Source: Haliotis asinina (lineage: Eukaryota; Mollusca; Gastropoda; Lepetellida; Haliotidae). From it: 64,000 bases of DNA. Numbering within the stretch: position 1 is the stretch's first letter; every line of letters begins with the position of its first letter. Of the stretch, positions 1 through 12,942 are shown piece after piece. A program made the position numbers and the translations under genes. The stretch is from positions 13,287,001 through 13,351,000 of the forward strand of contig NC_090295.1 of assembly GCF_037392515.1 (NCBI RefSeq). The letters run 5' to 3'. The notes under the pieces are model-generated. The model did no database searches. It had not been told where the DNA came from and saw only the letters and a program-made list of their open reading frames with translations.

Positions 1-616
1 ATGCTGTTTGAGATACTCACTGATAGTCTAGGCTGTCTGAGACACTCACTAGTAATCTACGCCGTCTGGGATACTCTCTGATAGTGTGGGAAGCCTGGGA
101 TACTGATTTTTTTTCATAATACAGATCAAATGGGTAGCTCTCTGATTAATCTCGGAGATACTCGTTTACAGTCATGGTTATCTGGTAATTAAGTAATTGT
201 GATTTATTTTTAACTGCACGAGGCCGCGACATATGTAGTACCCCCGAAAAGCGATATATATACATGTGATTGGCTAAAAGGTTAGCTATCATCCCCGTGG
301 GTACCCATTTGGTGCTGCTACTACTACAGAGACAATTTTGAACAAACCAAATTTGGCAAGGGTAACACCAGATGCTTCGTTGTGAGGCAGGTCAGAAATC
401 CCAGACACTCTCAGCAGTCAAGCTGCAGAACACGGCAACCCATCCAAGAACTGGGACTTCACCTGATATGTGACCTGCGTTCTATGCACAGGACTGCATA
501 CCACCACACAAACCACATGCTGCTACAGTCGGTATCATGGGATACTCATTGAGTGTTTAGACGAAACTTCTGCTCATTGCCACACACGTGTGTTTCACAT
601 GCACACACGTAAATAT
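1..616. other. Non-coding flank, no gene seen
   Basis: The first 120 bp contain three loose direct repeats of a GAGATACTC/TGATAGTCT-like phrase, a very degenerate tandem repeat. No splice-flanked exon or recognisable protein could be supported here. Confidence 0.4.
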
Positions 617-744
617 GACTACTACTACTACTACTACGACGACGACGACGACGATGACGATTGCGACGACTACTACTGCTGCTACTACTACTACTACTCC
701 ACCTGCTGCTACTGCTACCTCTTCTATTGCCACTGCTTCTACCA

Positions 745-821
<77 letters not shown>

Positions 822-928
822 ACTGCTACTACTGCTGCTACTACTACTCCACCTGCTGCTACTACTACTTCTTCTATTGCCACTGCTTCTACCACCACCA
901 CCACCACTACTACTACTACTGCTACTTA
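617..928 (+). repeat. Trinucleotide microsatellite (CTA/CTG/GAC), compound
   Basis: About 310 bp of trinucleotide units: CTA turning to CGA/GACGAC, then CTA and CTG blocks. An imperfect longer duplication is visible: the phrase CCACCTGCTGCTACTACT followed by CTTCTATTGCCACTGCTTCTACC occurs twice, about 140 bp apart. The repeat stays open in several frames on both strands, giving Tyr/Cys, Thr/Ala, Leu, Ser or Val homopolymer translations. These are expected artefacts of a period-3 repeat, not evidence of a gene. Confidence 0.9.
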
Positions 929-2173
929 CTCCTCCCCCCCACCTCCTACTACCACTACAACCTGTACGACTAGATATCCATGCTACAATACCATTGCATA
1001 GTGCGTAACGTGTGAATGTCAAAATCTAGGTTGAATTTATTTGTTGTTACAGCCGTCATAATTAAACTTGAAATTTAGATTTGCATCAATACATTACTCG
1101 ATTATTTACTACAAAACAGCATAATGTTAAAAAATAAATATAATCCTGTCAAACGATTTTGACCTGCCCCTGGTTATGGAACGTTTACTCACGGGATGCC
1201 GTCTATTTATTCAACAGAAGCTAATAAGAGCCCATATTCCTTTTCCCTGTAAACATCAAAGACAAACTGTATCAAAACAACGCACAATTTTAATTTTTCG
1301 CAAAGAAAAGAAATTTATAAGTTAACTCGACATATAATCAATATGATAGTTGCACGAGAGCACCGACCGACCATGCTGATTCGTCGAAATAAATCAGCGT
1401 CCATGGCTTTGATACGGGCCCTGCAAATTTTCGGTTGTGTTTGTACGAGTCGTTTGCTAAACTGGGTAAATACGGTTTAGTCCTTGCCGTGTCACATACA
1501 GCAAAGACAAGAATTTGTTTCCCCACCGAGTAAAGAAAAGCTGGGATCATGTACACAACGCTGCTTTGTCTTACTGCCGATGAACAAGGCGCTTTTCTCT
1601 CACCAGAATTAAGTTAAGACCAAGTACTATTTAGAAACCCAAGGTGGAAAGTTTAAATGATTGCGGTTTCGCGTTTTGTGATTGAAGAAGCACGCTTTGC
1701 ATAAAAATGTACACTTTTGTTATTTAGGGATCGAGGTTAGACATTTGACGGGGAGCGACGATTTATTCCATGTCTGGCAAATAAACTAGTCCGAAATATG
1801 ACATGTTTGATGTTAGGGGATTTCACTTATTGCTTCTGCACACGTCTAATATTTGTATACGTAGCTGGTGAGACCAGGGGAGACTGGTGAGTCGTAATGA
1901 CATGTCTATGGTCACATTTAAATGTTTACGGTAAAAATATTTGGTTATAAAGATTAAGGAAGGTATTATGTCCTGTCCCAAAGATATTGCAATCTATACG
2001 GAGGAACTTATTTTGATATTATTTTGTATATTCATCGTTCATATCTGAATATCATTCTCGACCATACTGTGGACGTTGTATCGACGTCATTATTACCGAC
2101 AGTGTCGACGCGAGTGACCATCCTGCAAATCATCACAACCATGCATATGTCCACTGACCGATGCCACATGGAC
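929..2173. other. No gene seen
   Basis: AT-rich sequence without a recognisable exon. A 72-codon open frame on the minus strand (1338-1556) has no family resemblance and no splice context that I would trust. Confidence 0.4.
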
Positions 2174-2175
2174 GA

Positions 2176-2398
2176 TTAGCTGAAGACCTTTATGAACTCT
2201 AGTTGGGGACTTATTCCAGCTTTAACGACGAAAAGAGGAGCCTCTCCACCGAGGGCAGACAATCTGAACATTTTACGAGAGGTATTTGATGTTACTGTGC
2301 CCGGCGTTCGGTATGAAGGAACATCGTCTGACCTTCTTGAAGTCAACATAATAAATTTGTACATCAGCCGAAAACCGGGCCCTTGTGACATGCATTGA
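2176..2398 (+). CDS. Candidate 3'-terminal exon, unrecognised protein
   Basis: An open frame runs from about 2180 to a TGA at 2396-2398. It can be entered through an acceptor ending GATTAG at 2179, reading on through Met at 2192 for 68 codons. Composition is protein-like, without low complexity (for example LREVFDVTVPGVRYEG). It is followed within about 170 bp by two overlapping AATAAA signals near 2561-2572, as expected for a last exon. I recognise no family, see no upstream exon to join it to, and the antisense frame is also open, so it may be chance. Confidence 0.22.
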
Positions 2399-2558
2399 AT
2401 GCAGATTATTTAAGGCCAGCGTTGCAGAACACTGCAACCGTATTATTTTGAACGTGATATCTTTCAGGTGACTTTGTTGTCATTTTGACAAGAGGATATT
2501 TGACACTGTCAACCTTATTTATGTATTAGATCTGTAAGTTGTGACTGAGACGTTATAT

Positions 2559-2576
2559 GCAATAAAACAATAAAAA
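2559..2576 (+). terminator. Candidate polyadenylation signals
   Basis: Two AATAAA hexamers lie 8-9 bp apart in GCAATAAAACAATAAAAAG. They are placed suitably to end the candidate exon just upstream, but isolated AATAAA is common in AT-rich DNA. Confidence 0.3.
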
Positions 2577-3184
2577 GTTGTACTAAAAAGAATGTGTGGT
2601 ATAAGTGTAGATGAACAGATTTTTCTCGTGTCTGCCACCCGTCATGAACCGACGTCATGCCTACACCACGTGACAACACAACAATCACATGTTTCCACTA
2701 CCGCTGTGACGCTGTGTTTGCCATGGCCATGTGTTTTCTATGCTGTTTATAGCGCCTACATGATGCTGTATGCGCAGCTTTAGTCACCATGGTGACGAAC
2801 TTCATACAATCCCGTGATAGTGTATAGAAGTACGAAAAATACTCTTTGTTTCATGAGTCACTTGACCTTGTAACTTGGCACTCGCCTCCACTCGTCTCTT
2901 TCCGTAACCGTGGACTGGCGAACAACACGAAAAGTCACGAATGGTAAACTGGTGGCGGTCTTCTACGAATGTGATTTATGTGCCGTTCATAAAGTGTTCA
3001 TTGCATGGCATGCGTAGGAAATATAACGAACTATACCACAGTATGGTATTTTGACTCTGAAAAAGAAAAGATCTCGAAAGCTCACTGATCGCTGACGGAG
3101 TTACGCCCCCTAGACGCGGAGAGATCCGTTGATCTTGATACCTGAATTTGGCACTATATATATTATCACCATTTATTATTATTT
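2577..3184. other. No gene seen
   Basis: Unique-looking sequence with no supported exon. The 63-codon frame at 2592-2783 has no recognisable features. Confidence 0.35.
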
Positions 3185-3294
3185 ATACGCCACTTTTAGC
3201 AATATTTTCAAACATTGTGCCCACTTGGAGAATCGAATCTGCATCTTCGGGATGGGGAGCAAACGCTTTAATCACTGGGCTACTCCACAGCCCC
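3185..3294 (-). repeat. tRNA-derived SINE copy (family 1), 5' part
   Basis: Read on the minus strand it shows the family-1 order: tRNA-like head with an A-box (GTAGCCCAGTG), the phrase CGCTTGCTCC-like, a B-box (GATTCGATTC), then CACAATGT and an AATATTGCTAAAAGTGGCGT tail. The copy is diverged. Confidence 0.75.
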
Positions 3295-3893
3295 TTATAG
3301 CAAATGAGTATTTGTTTAATTTTTTTCTTCGTCATAATAATAAGTGAAGTGACATGTATGAGAAAGATATAAACGTTCTTGCACACATATATACATGTAG
3401 GTAGTGTTCACCGCAATAGCCAGACTGGGTGGAAATAAATCATTAGTTTGGTGTGTGTTATAATAACATTTACGTTATCCAAACATTCCGAATGCACAAT
3501 AAACAGACAGTTGTAGGTGTTGTGCATATTTCAGTTTGTCTTGATTATATTAAAGGATATTGTCTGTTTCCTTGAACCCGATCTTGTCATTTCTACCGAA
3601 AAACTAGGTACAGTGTACATCGTTTAATCTCGAGGAGATCGAGATTTTGTTCAAATCTGGAACGGCAGTTTAAAAAGTTGGACTTTCCTCAACTTCCATG
3701 ACTGCTTACATATAAAAGAAGGAAACATGATTTCATGGTTTCTGTTCTAACTAAATGGCTTGATGGCACTTAATTATCACGTCAAGTTGCACTGAGAAAT
3801 GTTTCAAATTGAACTCAAATTGCATTTAATTGCAATTAAATCCAGGCAGAACACGGATAATAGACTATCTTGAATGTTATCCTGCACTATTTC
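3295..3893. other. No gene seen
   Basis: AT-rich, no exon or repeat that I can name. Confidence 0.35.
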
Positions 3894-4162
3894 AGACCCA
3901 TGAAGGTCCCGGGGTAGAATAGGCCTTAAGCAACCCATGCTTGTCATAAAAGGCGACTGTTTGTCGTAAGATGCTACTAAAGCGATCGGGTGGTCAGGCT
4001 CGCTTACTTGGTTGACACATGTCATCGGTTTCCTATTGCGCAGATCGATGCTCATGTTGTTGATCACTGGATTGTCTGGTCCAGACTCGATTATTTACAG
4101 ACCACCGCCATATAGCTGGAATATTGCTGAATGCCACGTGAAACTCAACTCACTCACTCACT
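3894..4162 (+). repeat. SINE-like repeat (family 2), near full length
   Basis: A 269-bp copy of the most recognisable repeat of the window. It begins CCATGAAGGTCCCGGGGTAG, passes through AGGCCTT.AGCAACCCATGCTTG, GTTGACACATGTCATCGGTT, GATCACTGGATTGTCTGGTC and CAGACTCGATTATTTACAGA, and ends CATATAGCTGGAATATTGCT then CTCACTCACTCAC. The minus-strand open frame over it (MINNMSIDLRN...) recurs in other copies, so that frame is a repeat artefact. I remember this family as typical of abalone genomes. Confidence 0.9.
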
Positions 4163-4336
4163 CCATTGTTCCATGTGGTATAAAGAAAGGAAAACAAATC
4201 ATAGATTACGCGTCAGGTTACACGAGAAATGTTTCAGTTTCAAACAGAACTTAAATTACAACACTCAATAAAAATACAGATATATTATGAATCATAGGTT
4301 CTCTTTAATATCATCACACATTGGTCCATGTAATAC

Positions 4337-4396
4337 AGAGACAAAGAGAGAGAGAGAGACATAGAGACGGACAGACAGACAGGGAGAGAGACAGAG
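4337..4396 (+). repeat. AG/ACAG-rich simple repeat
   Basis: Purine-rich (GA)n interrupted by ACAGACAG units. Confidence 0.8.
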
Positions 4397-4494
4397 TTTT
4401 AATATTGTGCTATGATGAAACACGTGCACAGAATAATAACGTCTAGCCAGGTAGCGCTTATGAAACACTACACATATAGAGGATACTAAACGAC

Positions 4495-4705
4495 CTTCCG
4501 TGTAATACCATTTTTATTAAACGAGTTAATGATTTGGTATCAAACGAGCGAAAGCGAGTGAAATGGTATTTAACGGAAGCGAGTTTAGTATAAACAGTAG
4601 CATTGTGACGTCACAACTGTGAATCATTTTGACGTCATAGGTCAAGAGGTATTACACTAGTGTAATATTGAAGTGAAAATATTACACTGCAGTATATTCA
4701 ACGAG
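4495..4705. repeat. Foldback/palindrome cluster with two CRE sites
   Basis: CTTCCGTGTAATACCATTT at about 4495 is inverted as AAATGGTATTTAACGGAAG ending at 4579. Two perfect TGACGTCA palindromes lie at 4606-4613 and 4630-4637, and a perfect 18-bp palindrome TATTACACTAGTGTAATA at 4650-4667. GAGCGA/AGCGAG phrases recur through the block. It could be the relic of an inverted-repeat element. Confidence 0.55.
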
Positions 4706-5093
4706 CGAGTAATAAACAATAATATTTATATTCATACATCAGAGTAAGGTAATAAATCATACGTGCACCAACATAATAATAAGTATTAACTTAAAATTTC
4801 GTTTAACACACCTACGATGCGGCCGAACACGGACATAAACATACACACTCTCATTCGCTCATTACTCACAAAACATACACACACAGAGTCATTCGTAAGT
4901 ATGTAGACAAAGGTACTCTTATAAACGTGTCTCCTAAATCATAATCACATACACTATATGTATATGTTTATTATATCAGAGTTAGATTTACATTTTTATT
5001 ATGCTGAAATATTGCAGTTTGATTGCACGGTCATTTTAGGCTTTTTGCTAATCTAATCAAAATTATAAGTAGGCCAGTGAGTTACCGATTGCA

Positions 5094-5094
5094 T

Positions 5095-5185
<91 letters not shown>

Positions 5186-5187
5186 TT
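5094..5187 (+). repeat. (ATTT)n microsatellite
   Basis: About 23 almost perfect ATTT units, which explain the Leu-Phe-Ile-Tyr open frame across this point. Confidence 0.95.
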
Positions 5188-5861
5188 GCACAAATGTTTT
5201 CATACAATAATTCCACTAGTCGAGGACACAAGAAACGAATTTAACATTCTTTACCTAATTGGGAAGTCGAACCGGGTCTTTCGGCGTGACGACTTATCCG
5301 CCCACCCATCTCTGCGCTCTATGAGGTCATAATAGCCGAAAAGCCACATTTGCTGCTTGTCCTAAGAAGAACTCAGTGTAGTTTATTTTTTGTAAATATT
5401 TTAAACCTTATGTCACTAACAGTTATACAGTCAAAACGTGTGTGAGTGAGGGATCTGGGCCTATTTGGGTCAGACTGAACCGACGAACCGACGAAAATCC
5501 ATCCAAGAAACGGATGACGGTGTGTCAGGGTGCCCCGTCAGTCTGGCGTGATCGTCACGCTATCAACCACTGACCTGTGGTCCACGATGGACTGTCACAA
5601 GTACAGGGAGAGCGAGGTGGGTCAGCAGCTGAAGCTCGTCACATCGAAATCGCGTGCTCGTTTCGCAGCTGAGTACAATCTGTGCCACCTGTATATTGTT
5701 GTCCCCCGCCGTGCTGTTACTCATTTATCACAGAAGCGATGCTATGTTGGAGCCCAATCACTCAAACGCTGGACACCGTATGACAAAAACCGATGTTATC
5801 CGAAAATACATATCGAAAACATCATTCAATTTCAGAGCTTCCCGTGAAGCTGCAGGCTAAA
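5188..5861. other. No supported gene; relatively GC-rich open frame
   Basis: A 105-codon frame at 5530-5847 (starting MPRQSGVIVTLSTTDLW) is more GC-rich than its surroundings, but I recognise no domain and an overlapping frame is also open. A SINE-like fragment (GTCGAACCGGGTCTTTCGGC) lies near 5267-5286 on the minus strand. Confidence 0.3.
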
Positions 5862-5963
5862 GTGAGTGAGTGAGTTTAGTTTTATGCCACACTCACAACA
5901 ATATTCCAGCTATATGTCGGCGGTCTGTAAATAATCGAGTCTGGACCAGACAATCCAGTGAGT
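5862..5963 (-). repeat. SINE-like repeat (family 2), 3' portion
   Basis: Minus-strand copy truncated to the 3' end: GTGAGTGAGTGAG, then the reverse complement of TAGCTGGAATATTGTTGTGAG and of GACTCGATTATTTACAGACC. Confidence 0.85.
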
Positions 5964-6484
5964 CACGAGGAATCGGAACTTGATTAATGCGAATTTCCGA
6001 TTGTAACCCCGCCCCTCTATCCCTTACATTTCTTTCCAGTCAAATCATATCAGCTGAATATATATTCCTTATCTAATAAGGATACACCTTAACATGTTTC
6101 TCTTATTGTATCTGATCATACTAAAAGACATATCCAAGTTCTAGAAATGCCATTCCATTTCCTTATTTCCTCATCGTTAAAATTTAGAGGGGATACAGGC
6201 GGATGTTCTTCCAACACAACATGGTCATTTTTCAGTAAAGATCGATAGTTGTAACAGTTCAGATACTCGATACTTATAAGATGTTGCCAAAACCTGTTAA
6301 TTTCACTCGAAAACAGCATGTGCGCAGATGTTGAGGGGAACAATTGACATTGATTGACAGTAGTGCCCTGTCTCCTCCAGCACCGGCGATATCGATCAGA
6401 CAGCCGCGATGACCGGCGACTACCTCGTGACCACGACCACAGCTGTGAGAGGCCATTGGTAATGAAGAAGTTATTCTGAAAAGG

Positions 6485-6557
6485 GCTGTATTGGTTCGCT
6501 AAGATACATAGCGTTCACTGACATGAACGCGTTCCTGCTAGTATCTTAGCTATGCAT
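6485..6557. repeat. Short imperfect inverted repeat
   Basis: GCTAAGATACATAGCG near 6489 is answered by GTATCTTAGCTATGC near 6541, able to form a hairpin with a loop of about 40 bp. No associated gene is visible. Confidence 0.45.
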
Positions 6558-7086
6558 TAACTGAAGTGGAAAATCAAATTCCGATGCATTGTCAAAGCAG
6601 CCCCATTCTCAATTTAGTACAATGATTTCCATAAAGCAGGTATGTAAATATACCAGTAGATACGACACTGAAATGTTTTCTTTCATCAGTTAGTTTCGAT
6701 TAACCCGAAATTGTTGTTCGGCATTCAAACGAACACGTGGACCTCTGGTCTTCTCGAATACAGGAAGGTAAACTCCGCATTAAATACAAATCTTAATGAC
6801 TTTATTACCCATTCTTAACAGAAACATATCTTTGTAAACGAATTATTTATCTAGCTATCTTTCGAGAGAACTCATTTAACCCACGTGACTCCAACAATGA
6901 GAGTCATACGTCATCGTCTATGACGTCACTATTTCTCACGTTAATAATAATGTCTGCATAACGTCGATTCCATTAGAGGTTTTAACGTATGTATTGCATA
7001 AACACTAAGTCTCGTTTCCGCGGAATGTAAACAATATGTGAAATTATTACACCTGTGCTTGGTAAATACGCGTTTTAAGACCTCCC

Positions 7087-8290
<1,204 letters not shown>

Positions 8291-8447
8291 TGGCCCTTGG
8301 TAGCTTTGCGGTTAAAGTGTTCGCTTTTCAAGCAGAGGGCCCTGGTTCAATTTCTCCAAATGGACATAGTGTGTGAAGTCCATTGCAGGTGTCCCCCGCC
8401 GTGATATTACTGGAATATATGTAACAGCGATGTAAAACCCGACTCGT
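8291..8447 (+). repeat. tRNA-derived SINE copy (family 1)
   Basis: Head GGTAGCTTTGCGGTTAAAG resembles a pol III A-box and CTGGTTCAATTTC a B-box. It is followed by GTGTGAAGTCCATTGCAGG, GTGTCCCCCGCCGTGATATT and a decayed tail. Confidence 0.85.
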
Positions 8448-8717
8448 TTATTCATGCCGTTCCTAAGGTGTGCATTTATAGACGAAACCGAACCATCACC
8501 ACCAGAACGATTTTCTTAACATACTCCTGGAAACATGAAAGTACAAGTGTTCCTTTATTTTTTCCAGGTTTCTTAACAAAGTATGCATTGCTCTGTGATT
8601 GGAATTTTGGGAATAAATACAGGAACACTTTTACTTTTCCTTTATTTGTTTCTATGAGTATACACAAAGATACGACTATACATGGTGTGTTATCATTTCC
8701 TCCCTTGTAACAGGGCA

Positions 8718-8845
8718 CTGGGGTAGCCTAGTGGTTAAGGCGTTTGCTCGTCTCATTGAAAACTCGGGTTCAATTTCCCATATGGGCACATTGCGTGTGA
8801 AGTCCATTTCTGGTGTCCCACGCCGTGATATTGCGTGATAACTCT
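8718..8845 (+). repeat. tRNA-derived SINE copy (family 1)
   Basis: Very clear head GGGGTAGCCTAGTGGTTAAG, B-box GGGTTCAATTTCC, then GTGTGAAGTCCATTTCTGGT and CCCACGCCGTGATATTGC. The 3' tail is truncated. Confidence 0.88.
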
Positions 8846-9251
8846 TGAAAAAAACCTTGAAATCAGTGAACAAGTGTAAGTTGAAGGTGACACATTCATT
8901 TAAAAAATACCTAGGACTGAACTATTTTAATTGGTATCATATAAATGTCACACTCAGTCAGAGCTACTGATGTTTTGTCTGTTGCTTTTTGTTCAAAATC
9001 GTTCACCTTCCCATCTCCCGATACACAGATGTTCCACTGATAATCAATACATTACACAACAAGTGTTTCTGTGCTTCCAACATTGGGACGAGTGGTCACA
9101 TGTTAGCAGTGGCGTGTCCATTCACAGGAAGACGTATAAATCTAATCCGTTTAGGATTTACGCAGGTGTCAAAACAGCGAGATTCGGCCGTAACAGGTGC
9201 AAGTATACCGAGGTCCGTTCATACTGATGCCATTATCGTGGGGATGTCTTA

Positions 9252-9372
9252 GATATTATAGTTATACAGGTGTTATCGATGTTATAGATATACAGGTGTT
9301 ATCGATGTTATAGATATACAGGTGTTATCGATGTTATAGATGTACGTTATAGATGTTATAGATCTATAAATG
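9252..9372 (+). repeat. 26-bp minisatellite
   Basis: About four units of GTTATAGATATACAGGTGTT plus ATCGAT. The first three are nearly identical and the 3' units decay. Confidence 0.85.
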
Positions 9373-9780
9373 TCGTAGTGATTTTAGAGATATATGAATT
9401 ATTAATAGCTATACATACATGTTAGTATACGTGGTATAAATGTAAAAGGGATATCCCGGGAGGTCCGAACGAAGTTCAGCACTTGGGTTCTGGCCGTGGA
9501 ATAAAACTCGAAGCTACATCCCTCGTGTTGTCGTATATAGAACAATACGATAACTGGTGGAAATGCGGGGCTCATGGCTTCCAAGGACAAGGTGTCCCAA
9601 CCATCTAACGCCGGCCTTGTAACGAGAAGTCACAGCCCTCGGACAGGGGAACCCACAGAAACCTGAACCCACCAATACACCATACAAAGAGGTCTTGTCA
9701 GTTTAGCCAGGCACTGGCAGAGGTGCAAGTTTCCCAGAAATCTGTGCTATTCAGATGTCATTAAATACAGACATAGACGG

Positions 9781-9926
9781 TTTTACGCCGTTTTAGCAAT
9801 ATCCCAGCACCATCGCTGCTGGGGATACCTGAGACGGGCTTCACACAATGTGTCCATATGGGTCATCGAACCCAGGTCTTCAGCGTGACGAGAGAACACC
9901 TTGACCACTGGGCTATCCCACCGACC
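9781..9926 (-). repeat. tRNA-derived SINE copy (family 1)
   Basis: Minus-strand copy, near complete: TTTTACGCCGTTTTAGCAAT tail, CCATATGGGT, ATCGAACCCAGGTCTTC (B-box reversed) and CCACTGGGCTATCCCA (A-box reversed). Confidence 0.85.
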
Positions 9927-10139
9927 CGAAGGGATAAGGGTGGAAATGATAACACACTGTACATAGTGTCTCATCCATGTTATACAGATATAAATGTGGT
10001 CCGCTCCAGCGCATAAAACGAGACAGATAATGGCGTCAGTATCGTCAATATCGCGAGATCTAGAGTAGGGAGGCGACAGAACAGCTAGCACCACTGAGCA
10101 CAGGTATTACGACGTCATCCTGTAATGGAAACACCAGCA

Positions 10140-11125
10140 CAGCAGCTGGTGTATGCAGGTTCCTGTGAAGAGTTCTTGTTTATGCAGGTACAAGAAAGAG
10201 AGAATAAACTTATGCACATACCAGCACAGCGACATCCAGTTTAAGCAGGTACCCGTACTTCGCGATGAAGTTAATAAGGGTATCAGTACAGCAAAATCCA
10301 GTTTATGAAGATGTCAGTAAAGACACGTTCAGCATATGCATGTGTCAATACAGCGAGATAAGGAGTATGGCTATAATATGGGATACCGTATAGGCATGTA
10401 CCAGTACAGCGACTTAAAGGTTATGAATATGCCAATACAGCAGGATACATATGTCAATGCCAATACAACAATATACAACATATGTCAATGCCAGTACGTG
10501 AGATACAGTAAATGCATGTGCCAGTAGAGCGAGTTACAGTAAATACAATAGTCAGTATAGCGAGGTACAATCAATACAATAGTCAGTAGAGCGAGGTACA
10601 GTCAATACAATAGTCAGTACAGCGAGGTACAGTCAATACAATAGTCAGTACAGCGAGGTACAGTAAATACAATGGTCGATACAACGAAATACAGTAAATA
10701 AAATAGTCTGTACAGCGAGGTACAGTAAATACAATGGTCAGTACAGTAAATACAATAGTCAGTACAGCGAGGCACAGTAAATGCAAAAGTCAGTACAGCG
10801 AGATAAGTAAATACAATAGCTAGAACAGTGAGGTACAATAAATACAATAGTCAGTACAGCGAGGTAAAGAAAATAATAGTCAGTACAGCGAGTTACAGTA
10901 AATACAATTGTCTGTATAGCGAGGTACAGTAAATACAATAGTCAGTAGATCGAGGTACAGTAAATACAATAGTCTGTACAGCGAGGGACAGTAAATACAA
11001 TAGTCAGTACAGCGAGGTACAGTAAATACAATAGTTAGTACAGCGAGTTGTAGTAAATACAATAGCTAGTGCAGTGAGGTACAGTAAATACAACAGTCAG
11101 TACAGCGAGGGACAATAAATTAGAC
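10140..11125 (+). repeat. 31-bp minisatellite, about 1 kb
   Basis: The core unit is 31 bp, containing GTCAGTACAGCGAGGTACAG then TAAATACAATA. From about 10,540 to 11,120 the units are nearly identical with single-base variants and a few shortened units. Between 10,140 and 10,540 the copies are much more diverged. The short minus-strand frames rich in LYLLYLAVLTIVF come from this repeat and are not genes. Confidence 0.93.
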
Positions 11126-12417
11126 TGTACACTGTGTGCCCTGACATTGATTATATTTATGATACAGTGTTTAGACCACACGGTGCAGTGCTACCTAAAC
11201 AACTTTTTTCCACCCTAAAGCTGGAAGACCGTAAACTATGCGGGTATGTCCTCTCGCTGAAACTAACAACAAAAACAGCTCGACGTGTATTGCCTCGAGC
11301 AAAATGATAATTGTCTATAAAATATCCCACTACTTCCCGAAATACAATCACACATCTTGGTATATGTTAATACGTAAATGGGTTCTGAGTCTACAACAGC
11401 TCGTGGCAATAAAATACGGGTAGCTCGGTAACAAGACAAATTTGCATACACCACTGTGTACAGTCCTCGTAATCCCCCGAGTTTAACAGAACAGGGTAGG
11501 TTACCATGGAAACACGCAGTACGAGATGAGGTGGATAACGATTGAGCAGCATCTGTGTTAAACCCGATGTTGGGAAACGTAGAAATTCAATATACGCATA
11601 CATGTTCTTCTGGGTGTACAGTCATTGTATACTACACACAGATCGATAATATTCTCATATCTGCCTTGTTGCGTGAAAAATCATTTTAAACTCCAATAAT
11701 GTAAGAATATATACTCTATTCGGGCTAAGAGTATGTGTATAAACATCGACTTCGATTCCGACATACAAGTCTATTGTGTATGCTCACTTGAAATTTATCA
11801 TATACAAAGACACGTTTTCTAAGAGTGAACTAACAACTGGTATATATATCAAATCTATATAGGACAACAGCTTACGAGAGCTCGTGCGTGATTTAACTTG
11901 AACTGAAACAAACGTTATTCTTTCGCATGGTGACGATCACTGGATTGTCGGGTCTAGACCCGATTTGTATCTGGTGTAAACAGCGTTAATGCTGCTGAAA
12001 CAAATATCTGCCCGTGATATAGTCACAGTTGTGCAATCGATTCTGCTTAAGGCAGAAATTTCTTAGGAATGTGGAAAGGGTTTTGTCTGTTTACACTACT
12101 AATACCCTCAAACAGACAGTTACGATGATACACGATATTACTGCATGTGGGTTTAAATAAACAAACAAATATGAGCAAAACAGAAACCACTGAACAGGCA
12201 AGCCGCCATGTGGATTGCGAGAGACGCTGAAGTTGATCGGTTGTCTCTTAATCCTGGGACCGGTTCCACAAAGCTAAGATGATCCGTATTCCCATACTTT
12301 AACACTGACACGACAGACGTATACATAGCGCTACGGTCGCTTTGAGGAGCCGGTCCCAAACCGATTGCAAGCCATGGAGCCCGATAATGTGGATGTCCTT
12401 TAATGTCACTGGTGTGG
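11126..12417. other. No gene seen
   Basis: Unique AT-rich sequence. A fragment of family-2 SINE (GATCACTGGATTGTCGGGTC) lies at about 11,935-11,967. No exon is supported. Confidence 0.35.
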
Positions 12418-12570
12418 TGAGTGAGTCAAGTTTTACGCCGCTTTTAGCAGTATTCCATCAATATCACGGCGGAGACACCAGAAATTGGCTTCACACATTG
12501 TACAAATGTATCGAATCGAACCCGGGCCTTCGGCGTGCGTGAACGATATAACCACACTGCCCCTCGCCCC
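12418..12570 (-). repeat. tRNA-derived SINE copy (family 1)
   Basis: Minus-strand copy starting GTGAGTGAGTCAAGTTTTAC, with GCCGCTTTTAGCAGTATTCC, GAAATTGGCTTCACACATTG and the reversed B-box ATCGAACCCGGGCC. Confidence 0.88.
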
Positions 12571-12847
12571 TTGCTAGTGCAAGGGGAAAAATACAGCTTT
12601 TTTGCGATATAGCTTCGATAACGTTGGATGCTTCGTTGAACAACATTTATTCATATAGTTCATTCACTTTGAGCTTTACCGAAACCATAGATACACATAA
12701 TGTAACAGCTGGACGCACACAAAGAGGTGGTTCATATGTGAACACAGAAGGGAACTATCCTAATGTATTCCACAATACCTCTCACTTCAAACTTCCATTA
12801 CTTCTAACGCTCCATATCACATCCCACGTCTAGCATTCCAAGTTAGG

Positions 12848-12942
12848 TAGTGAGTGGGTTTGGTTTTACGCCCCTTTTAGCAATATATTCCAGCAGTATC
12901 ACGGGAGGGCAACACCAGAAAGAGGATTCACACACTGCTACC
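12848..12942 (-). repeat. tRNA-derived SINE copy (family 1), 3' part
   Basis: Minus-strand GTGAGTGGGTTTGGTTTTAC, CCCTTTTAGCAATATATTCC and AGAGGATTCACACACTG. The tRNA-like head is missing. Confidence 0.8.

Noticed and set aside
470-1022. Five overlapping open frames giving poly-Tyr/Cys, Ser, Val, Thr/Ala and Leu proteins
   Set aside because: All arise from one trinucleotide repeat that is open in several frames on both strands; no start context, splice sites or non-repetitive domain.
8291-8380. Possible tRNA gene (A-box and B-box present)
   Set aside because: No complete cloverleaf can be drawn, and the sequence continues into the SINE body found at many other places.
10583-11062. Minus-strand frames with LYLLYLAVLTIVF repeats looking like membrane proteins
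   Set aside because: Translation of the 31-bp minisatellite; the unit is not a multiple of three, so the frame drifts, and there is no gene context.
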